64,000 nucleotides of DNA from Nitrosomonas sp. Nm84 (GTDB lineage Bacteria > Pseudomonadota > Gammaproteobacteria > Burkholderiales > Nitrosomonadaceae): the NCBI RefSeq assembly GCF_003201565.1, contig NZ_QJJP01000015.1:21506-85505 (forward strand). Direction: 5' to 3'. The notes under the pieces are model-generated. The model ran no database searches, had not been told where the DNA came from, and saw only the letters and a list, made by a program, of their open reading frames with translations. A program made the position numbers and the translations under genes. Below are positions 40,252 through 50,131 of this stretch, piece after piece. Every line of letters begins with the position of its first letter. The stretch's first letter is position 1.

Positions 40252-42162
40252 TTACGACTTCAGCAACAACAACTCGTTGAGTCTCTTTACAAAAGCTGCC
40301 GGATCCTCAAGCTGACCGCCTTCAGCCAGCAAAGCCTGATCAAATAAGATATGACTCCAGTCTTCAAAATTGTCCGCCTCTGTTTTTAATCGTTGCACCA
40401 TCGGGTGATGTGGATTGATCTCTAGAATTGGCTTAGCATGCGGCACCTTTTGCCCTGCCGATTTCAACAGCCTCTCCAGATTACCTCCCATCTCATAGGT
40501 ATCGGCAACAAGACAAGCTGGAGATTCTGTTAGACGAAAAGTAATACGCACATCTTTTACTTGCTCGCCCAGCGCGACTTTCATTTTTTCTGTCAATTCC
40601 TGATAAGCGCTGGTTTCTTTCTCACGTTCTTCTTTCTCAGCCTCATCTTCCAGATTACCCAGATCCAAGCCGCCTTTAGCGACAGATTGCAGTGATTTTC
40701 CTTCAAACTCGGTTAAGTTACTCACCAACCACTCATCCACGCGATCTGCTAACAAGAGTACTTCGATACCCTTCTTACGGAAAACTTCCAGATGAGGACT
40801 GTTTTTTGCCGCTTTCAGATTATCTGCTGTCACAAAGTAAATCTTTTCTTGTCCTTCTTTCATGCGCTGCACATACGTTTCTAACGAGACTGTTGGCTCG
40901 TCGGTATCACTTTGAGTGGTCACGAAACGTAACAGCTTGGCAATACGTTCACGATTTGCATAATCTTCGCCAACACCTTCCTTAAGAACTTGGCCGAACT
41001 CTCGATAAAAAGTACTAAACTTCTCTTTACCTTCATCATCTTCGTTCTTGGATAAATCCTCTACTAATCCCAGAACCTTCTTGACCACACCTGCTCTGAT
41101 CGTGTCGATATCTTTAGATTCCTGCAATATTTCGCGCGACACATTCAAAGGCAGGCTATTCGAATCAATCACGCCACGGACAAAACGCAAATAATTAGGC
41201 AGCAGTTTTTCAACATCATCCATGATGAAAACCCGTTGCACATATAACTTAATACCGTGGCGACGCTCACGATCAAACAAATCAAAAGGTGCCCGCGATG
41301 GAATATAAAGCAACTGAGTGTATTCCTGTTTCCCTTCCACCCGTGCATGCAGATAAGCAAGCGGCGGTTCAAAATCATGCGCTACGTGTTTATAAAATTC
41401 ATGATATTGCTCAACGGTAATTTCATTTTTTGGGCGCGCCCATAAAGCACTTGCCTGATTGATTGTTTCATCTTCATCAGTGATTTTGTTTTTCTTCTCT
41501 TCCTGCGACCATTCTTCCTTTTTCATCACGATAGGCAGCGTAATGTGATCGGAATACTTGCGAATAATGTTACGGATTCTCATGCCATTGAGAAACTCAT
41601 CCTCATCCTCGCGCAGATGCAGGATCACTTCAGTACCACGTGTCGCTTTCTCTATGGTTTCCAGTGTGTAATCACCTTCACCACTGGATTCCCAGCGGAC
41701 TCCATGCTCAGCGGTCAAACCGGCGCGCCTGGTATTTAAAGTCACCTTGTCGGCAATGATAAATGCCGAATAAAATCCGACACCGAATTGACCGATTAAA
41801 TGAGCATCTTTGGCTTGATCGCCGGTTAACGAATTAAAGAACTCCCGAGTACCCGATTTGGCGATAGTTCCAATATGATCAATCACTTCTTGCCGAGACA
41901 TACCAATACCGTTATCGGAAATAGTGATAGTCCGTTCATTGCTATCGTAGCTCACGCAGATCTTGAGATCGGAGTCGGATTCATACAATGCTGCATCCGT
42001 GAGACCTTCAAAACGAAGTTTATCCGCAGCATCAGAGGCATTCGAAATTAATTCACGCAGAAAGATTTCCTTATTACTGTATAAGGAATGAATCATCAGC
42101 TTTAATAGCTGTTTTGCTTCAGTTTGAAAACTTAGATGTTCTTTGGTTGTTTCTGCTTGCAC
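40252..42162 (-). CDS. htpG: Chaperone HtpG (Hsp90)
   Basis: 636 residues starting at GTG (42160-42162), with AAGGAGG five bases upstream on the minus strand. The GHKL ATP-binding domain shows [24 protein letters not shown] and the lid [11 protein letters not shown]; middle and C-terminal dimerisation domains follow without gaps. Cytoplasmic heat-shock chaperone. Driven by a sigma-32-type promoter at 42192-42219. Confidence 0.97.
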   Translation of the reverse strand: MQAETTKEHLSFQTEAKQLLKLMIHSLYSNKEIFLRELISNASDAADKLRFEGLTDAALYESDSDLKICVSYDSNERTITISDNGIGMSRQEVIDHIGTIAKSGTREFFNSLTGDQAKDAHLIGQFGVGFYSAFIIADKVTLNTRRAGLTAEHGVRWESSGEGDYTLETIEKATRGTEVILHLREDEDEFLNGMRIRNIIRKYSDHITLPIVMKKEEWSQEEKKNKITDEDETINQASALWARPKNEITVEQYHEFYKHVAHDFEPPLAYLHARVEGKQEYTQLLYIPSRAPFDLFDRERRHGIKLYVQRVFIMDDVEKLLPNYLRFVRGVIDSNSLPLNVSREILQESKDIDTIRAGVVKKVLGLVEDLSKNEDDEGKEKFSTFYREFGQVLKEGVGEDYANRERIAKLLRFVTTQSDTDEPTVSLETYVQRMKEGQEKIYFVTADNLKAAKNSPHLEVFRKKGIEVLLLADRVDEWLVSNLTEFEGKSLQSVAKGGLDLGNLEDEAEKEEREKETSAYQELTEKMKVALGEQVKDVRITFRLTESPACLVADTYEMGGNLERLLKSAGQKVPHAKPILEINPHHPMVQRLKTEADNFEDWSHILFDQALLAEGGQLEDPAAFVKRLNELLLLKS

Positions 42163-42191
42163 ATTTGCCTCCTTAAGAAATTTGCTTATTT

Positions 42192-42219
42192 ATCTGGGGA
42201 TCATGCAGAAAAATTCAAG
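42192..42219 (-). promoter_or_regulatory. Heat-shock (sigma-32) promoter of htpG
   Basis: On the minus strand CTTGAA (42214-42219) and CCCCAGAT (42192-42199) are 14 bases apart, matching the sigma-32 consensus CTTGAA / CCCCATnT closely. It lies 30 bases before the GTG start. The rest of the 491-base gap up to 42653 shows no gene, repeat or hairpin that I can support. Confidence 0.85.
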
Positions 42220-42653
42220 TCAATTTGTCAGTGAATTATTTACTTCAAATAAAGATACTAATATCCATATAACTTCCAATAAATAACACGATCTTAATCA
42301 CGCCTGAAAATCTTTATTGAGGGATGCTCAAGAGGTACGTAATTTGCCAGAATTGCAACTATTCACAGTAACTTCCGGTGAATGAAACAAGGACCGAATA
42401 AGCAAGAACGCAAGCCTGTTGATGATATTTTCTACCTGTGGTCGGAACAGCAGTACAGATTAAAATCTTCGCAGGATTCGACATCAGTTGTTGTTTTCAT
42501 TGAGGGATCAATTGGTATCGATTAAGGTTCCACAAGCATCCAATCTACCGCATGGTTATCGAGAAAGATAGTTTTCCAAGAACCACTGCTTAACAAAAAC
42601 TTTAACTTACAATATGCTAAAAATATTAATCCAATTCGGAGAGACGATATAAA

Positions 42654-42971
42654 ATGAAACCACACAATATCTTTTCAAATATCCCTCATCGCTTAGATAA
42701 AGAATTATTTCAGTGTCTGCTCAAACACGACACGATAACCATTGAAAGAATCATCTCAAAAGGCCATAGATCCGCTGAGTCCGATTGGTACGATCAAGAA
42801 GAAAATGAGTGGGTTATGGTATTAAAAGGAAAAGCCATATTGTCCTTTGAAGATCAATCGTCAATACAGCTCAACGAGGGAGATTTCATTAATATCCCCT
42901 CTCATAAAAAACACAGAGTTGCATGGACGGATCCGGATAACGAAACAATTTGGCTTGCTGTGCATTACTGA
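42654..42971 (+). CDS. Cupin-domain protein
   Basis: 105 residues forming one small cupin barrel. Motif 1 has H and E in GHRSAESDWYDQEENEWVM and motif 2 the histidines of NIPSHKKHRVAW; a metal site is likely though the first motif is not perfect. No fusion partner. Such small cupins act as metal-dependent enzymes or sensors; no substrate can be given. Single gene facing rpmE, with GGAG upstream of the ATG. Confidence 0.8.
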   Translation: MKPHNIFSNIPHRLDKELFQCLLKHDTITIERIISKGHRSAESDWYDQEENEWVMVLKGKAILSFEDQSSIQLNEGDFINIPSHKKHRVAWTDPDNETIWLAVHY

Positions 42972-43112
42972 TGAGCATTTCCGACTGAAATTAATCATCA
43001 GAATAATCCATGTAAATTCGAATACGCCCAAATAACATAATCATTGCGCTCAATAACGCTTACTTACATTTGCTTGCAGATAGTTGAGGAAACTGACGTT
43101 TACCAGCAAGTG

Positions 43113-43325
43113 TTATTTAGCCGCCGGCTTACCGTATTTTTGGCGGAATTTCTCGACTCTACCCGCAGTATCTACGATCTTCTGTTTACCGGTATAAAAT
43201 GGATGACAAAGTGAACATACTTCAATATTCAATGCCTTGTTCATGGTAGAACGTGTTTTGAAAACGTTGCCGCAACTGCAAGTTACTGTTATTTCCTGGT
43301 AGTCTGGATGAATGTCTACTTTCAT
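43113..43325 (-). CDS. rpmE: 50S ribosomal protein L31 (zinc-binding form)
   Basis: 70 residues from the ATG at 43325. Zinc ligands are complete: C16, C18, C37 and C40 (TCSCG and VCSLC), so it is the C+ type that stores zinc on the ribosome and can be replaced by a C- paralogue in zinc starvation. C-terminal FRQKYGK is normal. Downstream of rho as in many Proteobacteria. Confidence 0.95.
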   Translation of the reverse strand: MKVDIHPDYQEITVTCSCGNVFKTRSTMNKALNIEVCSLCHPFYTGKQKIVDTAGRVEKFRQKYGKPAAK

Positions 43326-43423
43326 TGCCAATATCCTCAATTATTCCATCCCCAAGGGGGGTCATTAAAAAGCGATGTATTATCCTTTAATGCGCGTATC
43401 GGTGCAACTACGAAAACCTATGC

Positions 43424-44683
43424 TTAAACTCGTCTCATCGAATCAAAAAAATCAGAATTACTCTTTGTTGCCTTGATCTTATCCAGCAAGAACGCCATTG
43501 CGTCCATATCATCCATGGGGTGCAGCAATTTACGCAATACCCAGATTTTCTGCAGAACATCTGGAGGAATTAATAATTCTTCTCGCCGCGTACCTGATCG
43601 ATTGACATTAATAGCCGGATAAATACGCTTCTCAGCCATCTTCCGATCAAGATGGATTTCCATATTACCGGTACCCTTGAATTCTTCATAAATCACATCA
43701 TCCATGCGCGATCCTGTATCAATCAACGCAGTCGCAATAATGGTCAGTGATCCACCTTCCTCGACATTACGCGCAGCACCGAAGAAACGTTTAGGACGTT
43801 GCAACGCGCTAGCATCCACACCACCGGTCAACACCTTACCCGAAGCAGGCACCACCGTATTGTAAGCGCGCGCCAACCGCGTGATTGAGTCAAGCAATAT
43901 GACAACATCTTTCTTGTGCTCCACCAAGCGCTTGGCCTTCTCAATAACCATATCGGCCACTTGCACATGCCGCATGGCCGACTCATCAAACGTGGAAGAA
44001 ATCACTTCCCCCCTGACCGAGCGAATCATCTCTGTGACCTCTTCAGGACGCTCATCAATTAACAGCACCATCAGAATCACATCGGGATAATTAGCCGCGA
44101 TGGCATGTGCAATATGCTGCAGCATAACGGTTTTACCTGATTTGGGGCTGGCAACTAGCAAACCACGCTGACCTTTGCCGATAGGCGCGATCAAATCGAC
44201 AATACGGCTGGTGATATTCTCTTCTGCTTTAATGTCACGCTCAAGCACCAATCGTTCGTCAGGAAATAATGGCGTCAAATTCTCAAACAGAATTTTTTGC
44301 TTGGAATTTTCCGGAGGTTCATTATTAACTTTATCAACTTTTACCAGTGCAAAATAACGCTCACCATCTTTGGGAGGACGAATTTCACCGTCTATTGAGT
44401 CCCCTGTATGCAAATTAAAGCGCCTGATCTGGCTTGGCGAAATATAAATATCATCCGGTCCAGCCAAATACGATGTATCCGGAGAACGTAAAAAGCCAAA
44501 ACCATCCTGCAATACTTCCAGTGTCCCATGGCCATAAATATTTTCACCCTTACGCGCCTGATTCTTAAGTAATGCAAAAATTAAATCCTGCTTTCGCATT
44601 CGATTGGCACCGTCAATTTCGTTCTCGACGGCCATTTTTACTAATTCAGTGACATGTAAGTTTTTAAGATCAGATAAGCGCAT
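43424..44683 (-). CDS. rho: Transcription termination factor Rho
   Basis: 419 residues. Hexameric RNA helicase that ends transcription at Rho-dependent sites. Rho_N ([18 protein letters not shown]), cold-shock-like RNA-binding domain ([13 protein letters not shown]), then a RecA-type ATPase with P-loop SPKSGKT (179-185), Walker B VILLLD-type [16 protein letters not shown], and the Q/R loops of the secondary RNA site. No insertion. Between trxA and rpmE, a conserved order. Confidence 0.97.
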   Translation of the reverse strand: MRLSDLKNLHVTELVKMAVENEIDGANRMRKQDLIFALLKNQARKGENIYGHGTLEVLQDGFGFLRSPDTSYLAGPDDIYISPSQIRRFNLHTGDSIDGEIRPPKDGERYFALVKVDKVNNEPPENSKQKILFENLTPLFPDERLVLERDIKAEENITSRIVDLIAPIGKGQRGLLVASPKSGKTVMLQHIAHAIAANYPDVILMVLLIDERPEEVTEMIRSVRGEVISSTFDESAMRHVQVADMVIEKAKRLVEHKKDVVILLDSITRLARAYNTVVPASGKVLTGGVDASALQRPKRFFGAARNVEEGGSLTIIATALIDTGSRMDDVIYEEFKGTGNMEIHLDRKMAEKRIYPAINVNRSGTRREELLIPPDVLQKIWVLRKLLHPMDDMDAMAFLLDKIKATKSNSDFFDSMRRV

Positions 44684-44828
44684 GAAAAGGCTCGTGAAAA
44701 AATAATACTTTTAAGTGAAAATAATGATGCTGGAAGGAAAGTTGTTACAGATGGGATAATTAAAATAGATATGTGGTCTTTACAATTTTTATATGGCCCA
44801 CAAATTCATATTCGTAAGACTAGCGGGT

Positions 44829-45155
44829 TTAAATATGGCTGTCAATAAATGCCGTTAATTGTGATTTTGATAATGCACCCACTTTGGTCGCTTCGATGTT
44901 ACCATTCTTAAATAGCATCAATGTCGGGATACCGCGAATACCATATTTCGGTGGTGTAATCTGATTTTCATCAATATTCAGTTTAGCCACCTTCAGACGT
45001 CCGCCATACTCGCCTGCAATCTCATCGAGTATCGGTGCTATCATTTTACAAGGACCACACCACTCCGCCCAGTAATCAACGAGTACGGGGATTGTAGATT
45101 GCAACACTTCCGCTTCAAAATTGGCATCAGTAACGTAATGAATATGCTGGCTCAT
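44829..45155 (-). CDS. trxA: Thioredoxin
   Basis: 108 residues from the ATG at 45155, with GAGGA five to six bases upstream; an earlier in-frame ATG at 45170 overlaps that site. Cytoplasmic disulphide reductase. Active site WCGPC with C33 and C36; cis-Pro in the [10 protein letters not shown] loop. Upstream of rho. The 226 bases up to the fbpC end contain no recognisable feature. Confidence 0.96.
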   Translation of the reverse strand: MSQHIHYVTDANFEAEVLQSTIPVLVDYWAEWCGPCKMIAPILDEIAGEYGGRLKVAKLNIDENQITPPKYGIRGIPTLMLFKNGNIEATKVGALSKSQLTAFIDSHI

Positions 45156-45381
45156 ATAATCCTCATTCAAATTATTCAGTTTTAAGATGTAACCCCAACG
45201 TTTTATTTCTAAGACTAATTAACGGGGTATTTATTGGGAATAAAGTTCAATAGAAAGGTATAAATACTACTGGCTTAATATGCTATAGAAAAAAGAACCA
45301 AAAGGGAAGTATATCCCGTCAACAAAGTATCATGGAACAATCATCAAGCACAGTTAGCAAACACATCGCCATTAAAAACCA

Positions 45382-46458
45382 TCACGATAGCGTTTCACTG
45401 AATGCCACAACATGGTCAACCTCAAGCCTGATGCCTATTTTCTCACCGATCGTATGATTATGGTGACTGGGCACGAGTGACAGCACTTGCGCTCCACTGG
45501 CAAGATGCAACGTATATAGAATCTCCGCACCACGAAATGCCTTGTGAACAACAGTCGCTCGCAAAGGACTGGTATCATCATGCACAATATCATCGGGACG
45601 CAACAGCACATCCACCTTGCAACCTTTGCCAGATTGCTCACAATCCGACGCATATCGCTGCAAAATCTTACCTCTTAACACGCCCAATTCGATTTCAATC
45701 TGTTGATCGTTGATTATTTGACCTGGAAGAAACACACCTTGGCCAATAAAGTCTGCAACAAAACGATTAGCCGGGCAATGATAGAGATTAAAAGCGGTAT
45801 CCCATTGCTGAATCTCACCCTGATGCATGACACCGATCTCATCGGCAACAGCAAATGCTTCAGCCTGATCATGCGTCACCAGAATAGCGGTAGTTCCCTG
45901 GTCTTTCAGAATCTCACGCACTTCCATGCTTAAACGTTCACGCAAACTAACATCCAGATTGGAGAAAGGCTCATCCAGCAACAGCAATTCCGGTTTCGGT
46001 GCCAGCGCGCGCGCAAGTGCCACACGTTGTTGTTGCCCGCCTGACAATTCATGCGGATACTTTCCGGCTACTTCGGACAAATGCACCACATGCAGCAATT
46101 CATCGACACGCCGCTCGCGCTCCGTTCTAGCCAGTCGATGCAGGCCAAAACCGATATTGGCAGCGACATCAAGGTGCGGAAATAACGCGTAGTCCTGAAA
46201 AACCATGCCCACCTGCCGTTGCTCCGGTGGCACAAAGAAATTTGCGCTACTCACACACACACCATTGAGCAAGATTTCTCCTGCCGACACCGACTCAAAA
46301 CCGGCAATACACCGTAATGCGGTTGTCTTACCGCAACCACTTGGCCCCAGCAAACAGCCAATCTGCCCTTGCTGCAATTGCAGAGACAAATCACGAATAA
46401 CGACTTGCTCGCCATACGCTTGCCGGACATTGTTAAGTTGCAATAACACTGGACTCAT
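45382..46458 (-). CDS. fbpC: Iron(III) ABC transporter ATPase FbpC-like
   Basis: 358 residues. Walker A GPSGCGKT (38-45), Q-loop QDYALFPHLDV, signature LSGGQQQRVALA (138-149), Walker B LLLLDEPFSNLD and the H-loop THDQAEA. A C-terminal TOBE-type regulatory domain follows from about residue 240. It energises uptake of ferric iron through FbpB from FbpA. Four bases separate it from the permease. Confidence 0.9.
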   Translation of the reverse strand: MSPVLLQLNNVRQAYGEQVVIRDLSLQLQQGQIGCLLGPSGCGKTTALRCIAGFESVSAGEILLNGVCVSSANFFVPPEQRQVGMVFQDYALFPHLDVAANIGFGLHRLARTERERRVDELLHVVHLSEVAGKYPHELSGGQQQRVALARALAPKPELLLLDEPFSNLDVSLRERLSMEVREILKDQGTTAILVTHDQAEAFAVADEIGVMHQGEIQQWDTAFNLYHCPANRFVADFIGQGVFLPGQIINDQQIEIELGVLRGKILQRYASDCEQSGKGCKVDVLLRPDDIVHDDTSPLRATVVHKAFRGAEILYTLHLASGAQVLSLVPSHHNHTIGEKIGIRLEVDHVVAFSETLS

Positions 46459-46462
46459 TAAT

Positions 46463-48154
46463 CTATTTTTCAGTTTGGCGCATGAACAATATAATCGGTA
46501 TCAAACCGGCCAACACAAGCGTCACTGCAGGCAAAGCCGCCTGTTCCCATTGCCCTTCCGAAGTCATTTCAAAAATCCGCACAGCCAGCGTATCCCAGCC
46601 AAAAGGACGTGTCATCAATGTAATGGGCATTTCCTTCATGACATCAACAAACACCAAGGTCGCCGCGGTAAAAATACCCGGTTTCAGTATCGGAATATGT
46701 ACTTTCCGGATCATCGCCCAACCATGCAACCCTAAACTCATCGCCGCTTCATCAATGCTATGGGTAATGCGTTGCATCGCACCATCGATGGGATAATGAC
46801 TGACCGCCATAAAGCGTATCAAATAGGCGATCAGCATGATCATCAGCGTGCCTTGAATCAACTGTCCTGTTTCAATCCGGAACCAGCGCAGGATTAACTC
46901 GCTGAGTTGCCCATCCAACCAAACAAGCGGCACATACACGCCAATCGCCAGCACCGCACCGGGTAATGCATAGCCAATGGTTGCGGTACGTACTGCAGTG
47001 CGCGTGGCAGGGCCGGGATAACGTCGCGCCGCATAAACCATGGCAATCACAACTAGGCAAGTCAGCACAGCAGCCAAGCCGGACAATGATAACGAATGCC
47101 ACAGAAACTCCAGGTAGCGGGCAACATCATAGTCATGTGCAAACGATTGTATCGACCAAACACTTAATTGCGTAACCGGCAGCAAAAATGCAAAAAACAA
47201 GACACTGAGCACAAAACCGGTAACCAGCCAATTATGCCAGCCTGTCAGTTGAATGCGTTGTGCTCGTGCGCTTCTTTTATTTTCAGCATAGCGCATACGT
47301 GCCCTGAATTGTTGCTCCACAACAATCACGACAAAAACAATCATAATCAGCAAGGAAGCAAGCTGAGAAGCTGCATGCAGGGAAAACATGCTGAACCACG
47401 CTTTGTAAATAGCCGTCGTAAACGTATTGTAGTTAAACACCGCCACAGTGCCGAAATCCGCCAGCGTTTCCATCAGCACCAGCATGATGCCTCCGGCTAT
47501 CCAGGGACGCGCCATGGGCAACACCACTTTGAAAAAACCTTGTCGGCGATTTAGCCCGAGCGATTGCGCTACTTCCAACGAGCGTTTACCCTGACTCAAA
47601 AAGGCATTACGCGCCAGCAAATACACATAGGGATAAAAAGCCAACGACATGACAATGATGACGCCCGCCCTACCTCGTATATCCGGAAACCAGGATAAAT
47701 CGGAATCCAACCATGCACGCAATGCAGTCTGTAGCGGGCCGGTAAAATCAAATAGGCCCAATGCAACAAAGGCCGTCACGTAGGCGGGTATCGCCAGAGG
47801 CAATAGCAGCGCCCAGGAAAAAAAGCGGCGTCCGGGGAATTCATACACTGCTGTGAACCAAGCTAGACTGATGCCCAGTAATGCAGTGCCAGTGACGGTT
47901 CCAAATGCGAGCCAGAACGTATTGATCAACAAAAGAGGCAACGTGGTTTCAACCAGATGTTGCCAGATGTCACTGGCAGGCACAAAAAATGATGAAACGA
48001 TCACACCAACAGGTGCTAACACCAATGCAGCAGCTATAAAAGGAACCAACCGCCACATGGTCATGACGTGATATGGATTTAACCGGCCGGACAAATTGGT
48101 TACAGGGGTTTTATTTTCCACCACCCCGCGCGTTGCATTGTCCTGTGCACTCAC
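46463..48154 (-). CDS. fbpB: Iron(III) ABC transporter permease FbpB-like
   Basis: 563 residues starting at GTG. Two binding-protein-dependent transport domains in one chain with about twelve membrane helices, the arrangement of ferric iron permeases (FbpB/SfuB/ThiP class). EAA loops are visible around SLEVAQSLGLNRRQGFFKVVLPMARP and SIDEAAMSLGLHGWAMIRKVHIP. Nine bases after fbpA. Function is inferred from the operon. Confidence 0.9.
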   Translation of the reverse strand: MSAQDNATRGVVENKTPVTNLSGRLNPYHVMTMWRLVPFIAAALVLAPVGVIVSSFFVPASDIWQHLVETTLPLLLINTFWLAFGTVTGTALLGISLAWFTAVYEFPGRRFFSWALLLPLAIPAYVTAFVALGLFDFTGPLQTALRAWLDSDLSWFPDIRGRAGVIIVMSLAFYPYVYLLARNAFLSQGKRSLEVAQSLGLNRRQGFFKVVLPMARPWIAGGIMLVLMETLADFGTVAVFNYNTFTTAIYKAWFSMFSLHAASQLASLLIMIVFVVIVVEQQFRARMRYAENKRSARAQRIQLTGWHNWLVTGFVLSVLFFAFLLPVTQLSVWSIQSFAHDYDVARYLEFLWHSLSLSGLAAVLTCLVVIAMVYAARRYPGPATRTAVRTATIGYALPGAVLAIGVYVPLVWLDGQLSELILRWFRIETGQLIQGTLMIMLIAYLIRFMAVSHYPIDGAMQRITHSIDEAAMSLGLHGWAMIRKVHIPILKPGIFTAATLVFVDVMKEMPITLMTRPFGWDTLAVRIFEMTSEGQWEQAALPAVTLVLAGLIPIILFMRQTEK

Positions 48155-48163
48155 CCCGCCTAA

Positions 48164-49177
48164 TTACCGATAACCTGCGCGATCCATCAATTTCACGGCA
48201 GTCGTCTGCAGCTCACCGGCCTTGACCAAATTCATCGGGTTTTGCTTAAAGCCGCCCCACGATGCGACAAACGGATCCGCGGCAATTTTTGGATTAACCG
48301 GATATTCCATATTCACATCTGCAAACAGATTCTGCGCTTTGTCGGACGATAAAAATTCCAGTAACTTAATGGCGGCTTGTTCATTGCGGCCATGACGCGT
48401 AACGCCGGCACCTGAAATATTCACATGCACGCCACCGTCATCTTGATTTGGCCAGAAAACCGCCAACGGTAAATTCGGATCCTTTTTCATTAGCCGACCG
48501 TAGTAATAGGTATTCACCAAGGTCACATCACATTTACCGGCAGCAACAAATTCCAGTGCCCTGGTGTCATCCGACAATGGATCGGTTGCCAGATTCGCTA
48601 CCCAGCCTTTGACAATCTTTTCAGTCTCAGCTTCGCCATGCTCGGCAATCATCATGGCCACCAGAGATTGGTTATACACTTTCTTTGAGGTACGCAAACA
48701 TAGACGATTACGCCATTTAGGATCCGCCAGGTCTTCATATGTCGAGAGCTCCGCAGGCTTTACTTTTTTAGTGTTATAAATCAATGTACGTGCACGTATC
48801 GACAAACCAAACCATTCATTTTTAGGATCCCGTAAATGTGCCGGAATATTGTTCTGAAGCACATCGGATTGTACAGGTTTCAGCAATCCCGCTTGCGCAG
48901 CCGCCCAGAGATTACCGGCATCCGCGGTTATCAACATATCAGCCGGCGTATTTTTCCCTTCTGCTTCCAATCGAGCCAGCAATGCACCTTCATTGTCCGT
49001 GGTATATTTCACTTTGATTCCGGTTTCCCTGGTAAAAGCATCAAACATGGGCTTAATGAGCTGCTCAATCCGTGCAGAATAAACGACCACTTCTTCAGCA
49101 TGCAGCGAGTGACTAGCAAACAAAGAAAAACAGCAGAAAACCATCACAAAAAAATAATTTAAGTTAAATCGACGCAT
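48164..49177 (-). CDS. fbpA: Iron(III) ABC transporter substrate-binding protein
   Basis: 337 residues: signal peptide (1-27, ending SLHAEE), then a two-lobed class II binding protein with VVVYSARIEQLIKPMFDAFT, LITADAGNLWAA and the C-terminal NTYYYGRLMKK tyrosine cluster used to bind ferric iron in the Fbp/Fut family. Periplasmic. First gene of the fbpABC operon and preceded by a Fur-box-like site. Confidence 0.92.
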   Translation of the reverse strand: MRRFNLNYFFVMVFCCFSLFASHSLHAEEVVVYSARIEQLIKPMFDAFTRETGIKVKYTTDNEGALLARLEAEGKNTPADMLITADAGNLWAAAQAGLLKPVQSDVLQNNIPAHLRDPKNEWFGLSIRARTLIYNTKKVKPAELSTYEDLADPKWRNRLCLRTSKKVYNQSLVAMMIAEHGEAETEKIVKGWVANLATDPLSDDTRALEFVAAGKCDVTLVNTYYYGRLMKKDPNLPLAVFWPNQDDGGVHVNISGAGVTRHGRNEQAAIKLLEFLSSDKAQNLFADVNMEYPVNPKIAADPFVASWGGFKQNPMNLVKAGELQTTAVKLMDRAGYR

Positions 49178-49238
49178 TGCAAAATTCCACGAAGAAAGTT
49201 CAAGAATTGGATTGATTACTGATGGCTACTATATTATG

Positions 49239-49257
49239 GATAAGAATAATTATCAAT
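49239..49257. promoter_or_regulatory. Fur-box-like operator upstream of fbpA
   Basis: GATAAGAATAATTATCAAT matches 13 of 19 positions of the Fur consensus and contains the palindromic core ATAATTAT (49246-49253). It is about 62 bases before the fbpA start, a position fitting iron repression of the operon. Confidence 0.7.
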
Positions 49258-49292
49258 TAAATGATCATAGTCATTTTTCAATCACTCAGAGG

Positions 49293-50030
49293 TCATAAAT
49301 CCAAATCTTTACGTCCTATTAACGGCAACTTGATCGCCGGCGGATCCAGATCAACACCAAAAGAAAGTCCGAGAAAATTGAACTCAATTCCTTCCACCGC
49401 ACTGACCAGCACCCCCATCAAACCAAACACTGAAATCTGGAAGCCGCTACCACTCGGTGCTTGTGAAACCAACCGATAACCCAGGTAATCCTTGCCGATC
49501 GCTGTTGGCGGCAAATCGAGCTGAAGCTCCGGAACAGCCCGTGACACCCACGCAGTAAACGTATTGGAATTCGGCCCCGGCCAGATCGTATAATTCCTGG
49601 CATATGGATAGCTCCTTGCCGCCTGATCAATTTTTTCAATCAATGCGTCCACACCATCACCCCGTTTCTCCAGTAGAATCTCCGGAACATTGCCATACCA
49701 GCGCCTATCAGGTACGTTTTCATAAATCACTAGCACCGGCATTTTCCTGCGCTGTAACCATCCGATCACTTCATAGATAGTATAGGACTGCGCTCGGGAG
49801 GGTTTCACCGCAATCCAGGTATGAATTCCCAAGTAGCCGCGCCAGCCATAAGCGCGCGCACCATACACTTGAACGACCGCTTCCGGGGTTGTCGCAGGAT
49901 CCGGTGCCAATCCAACCGGTTCACGACTTGCATTCCACCAATATTGTGCCTGCGCCTGACCCGGAATGACCGACAGCACGATGAAATTCAATAAAAACAA
50001 CAGGAAAATTGCCGGCAAAAAACGATTCAC
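49293..50030 (-). CDS. DUF3750 protein
   Basis: 245 residues from a GTG start. A hydrophobic N-terminal export signal (about 4-28, ending AQAQYW) precedes the DUF3750 region, recognised by VQVYGARAYGWRGYLGIHTW, NYTIWPGPNSNTFTAWV and EGIEFNFLGLSFGVDLD. Function unknown; the conserved WPGPNSNTF block and RAYGWRG suggest an enzyme or binding domain in the periplasm. Follows the two GTPase-like genes on the same strand, 101 bases away, possibly co-transcribed. Confidence 0.82.
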   Translation of the reverse strand: MNRFLPAIFLLFLLNFIVLSVIPGQAQAQYWWNASREPVGLAPDPATTPEAVVQVYGARAYGWRGYLGIHTWIAVKPSRAQSYTIYEVIGWLQRRKMPVLVIYENVPDRRWYGNVPEILLEKRGDGVDALIEKIDQAARSYPYARNYTIWPGPNSNTFTAWVSRAVPELQLDLPPTAIGKDYLGYRLVSQAPSGSGFQISVFGLMGVLVSAVEGIEFNFLGLSFGVDLDPPAIKLPLIGRKDLDL

Positions 50031-50131
50031 TTATTTACTCAATGGATAATCGGTTAAAACAGAATTGCACAATATCATATTCAAGAAAGTTATCTCGGCA
50101 TATGAGGAATTCGGTGTGTATTGCTACCATG

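Noticed and set aside
46205..47554. Plus-strand open frames opposite the fbpC and fbpB genes
   Set aside because: Shadows of well-supported transporter genes; low-complexity composition.
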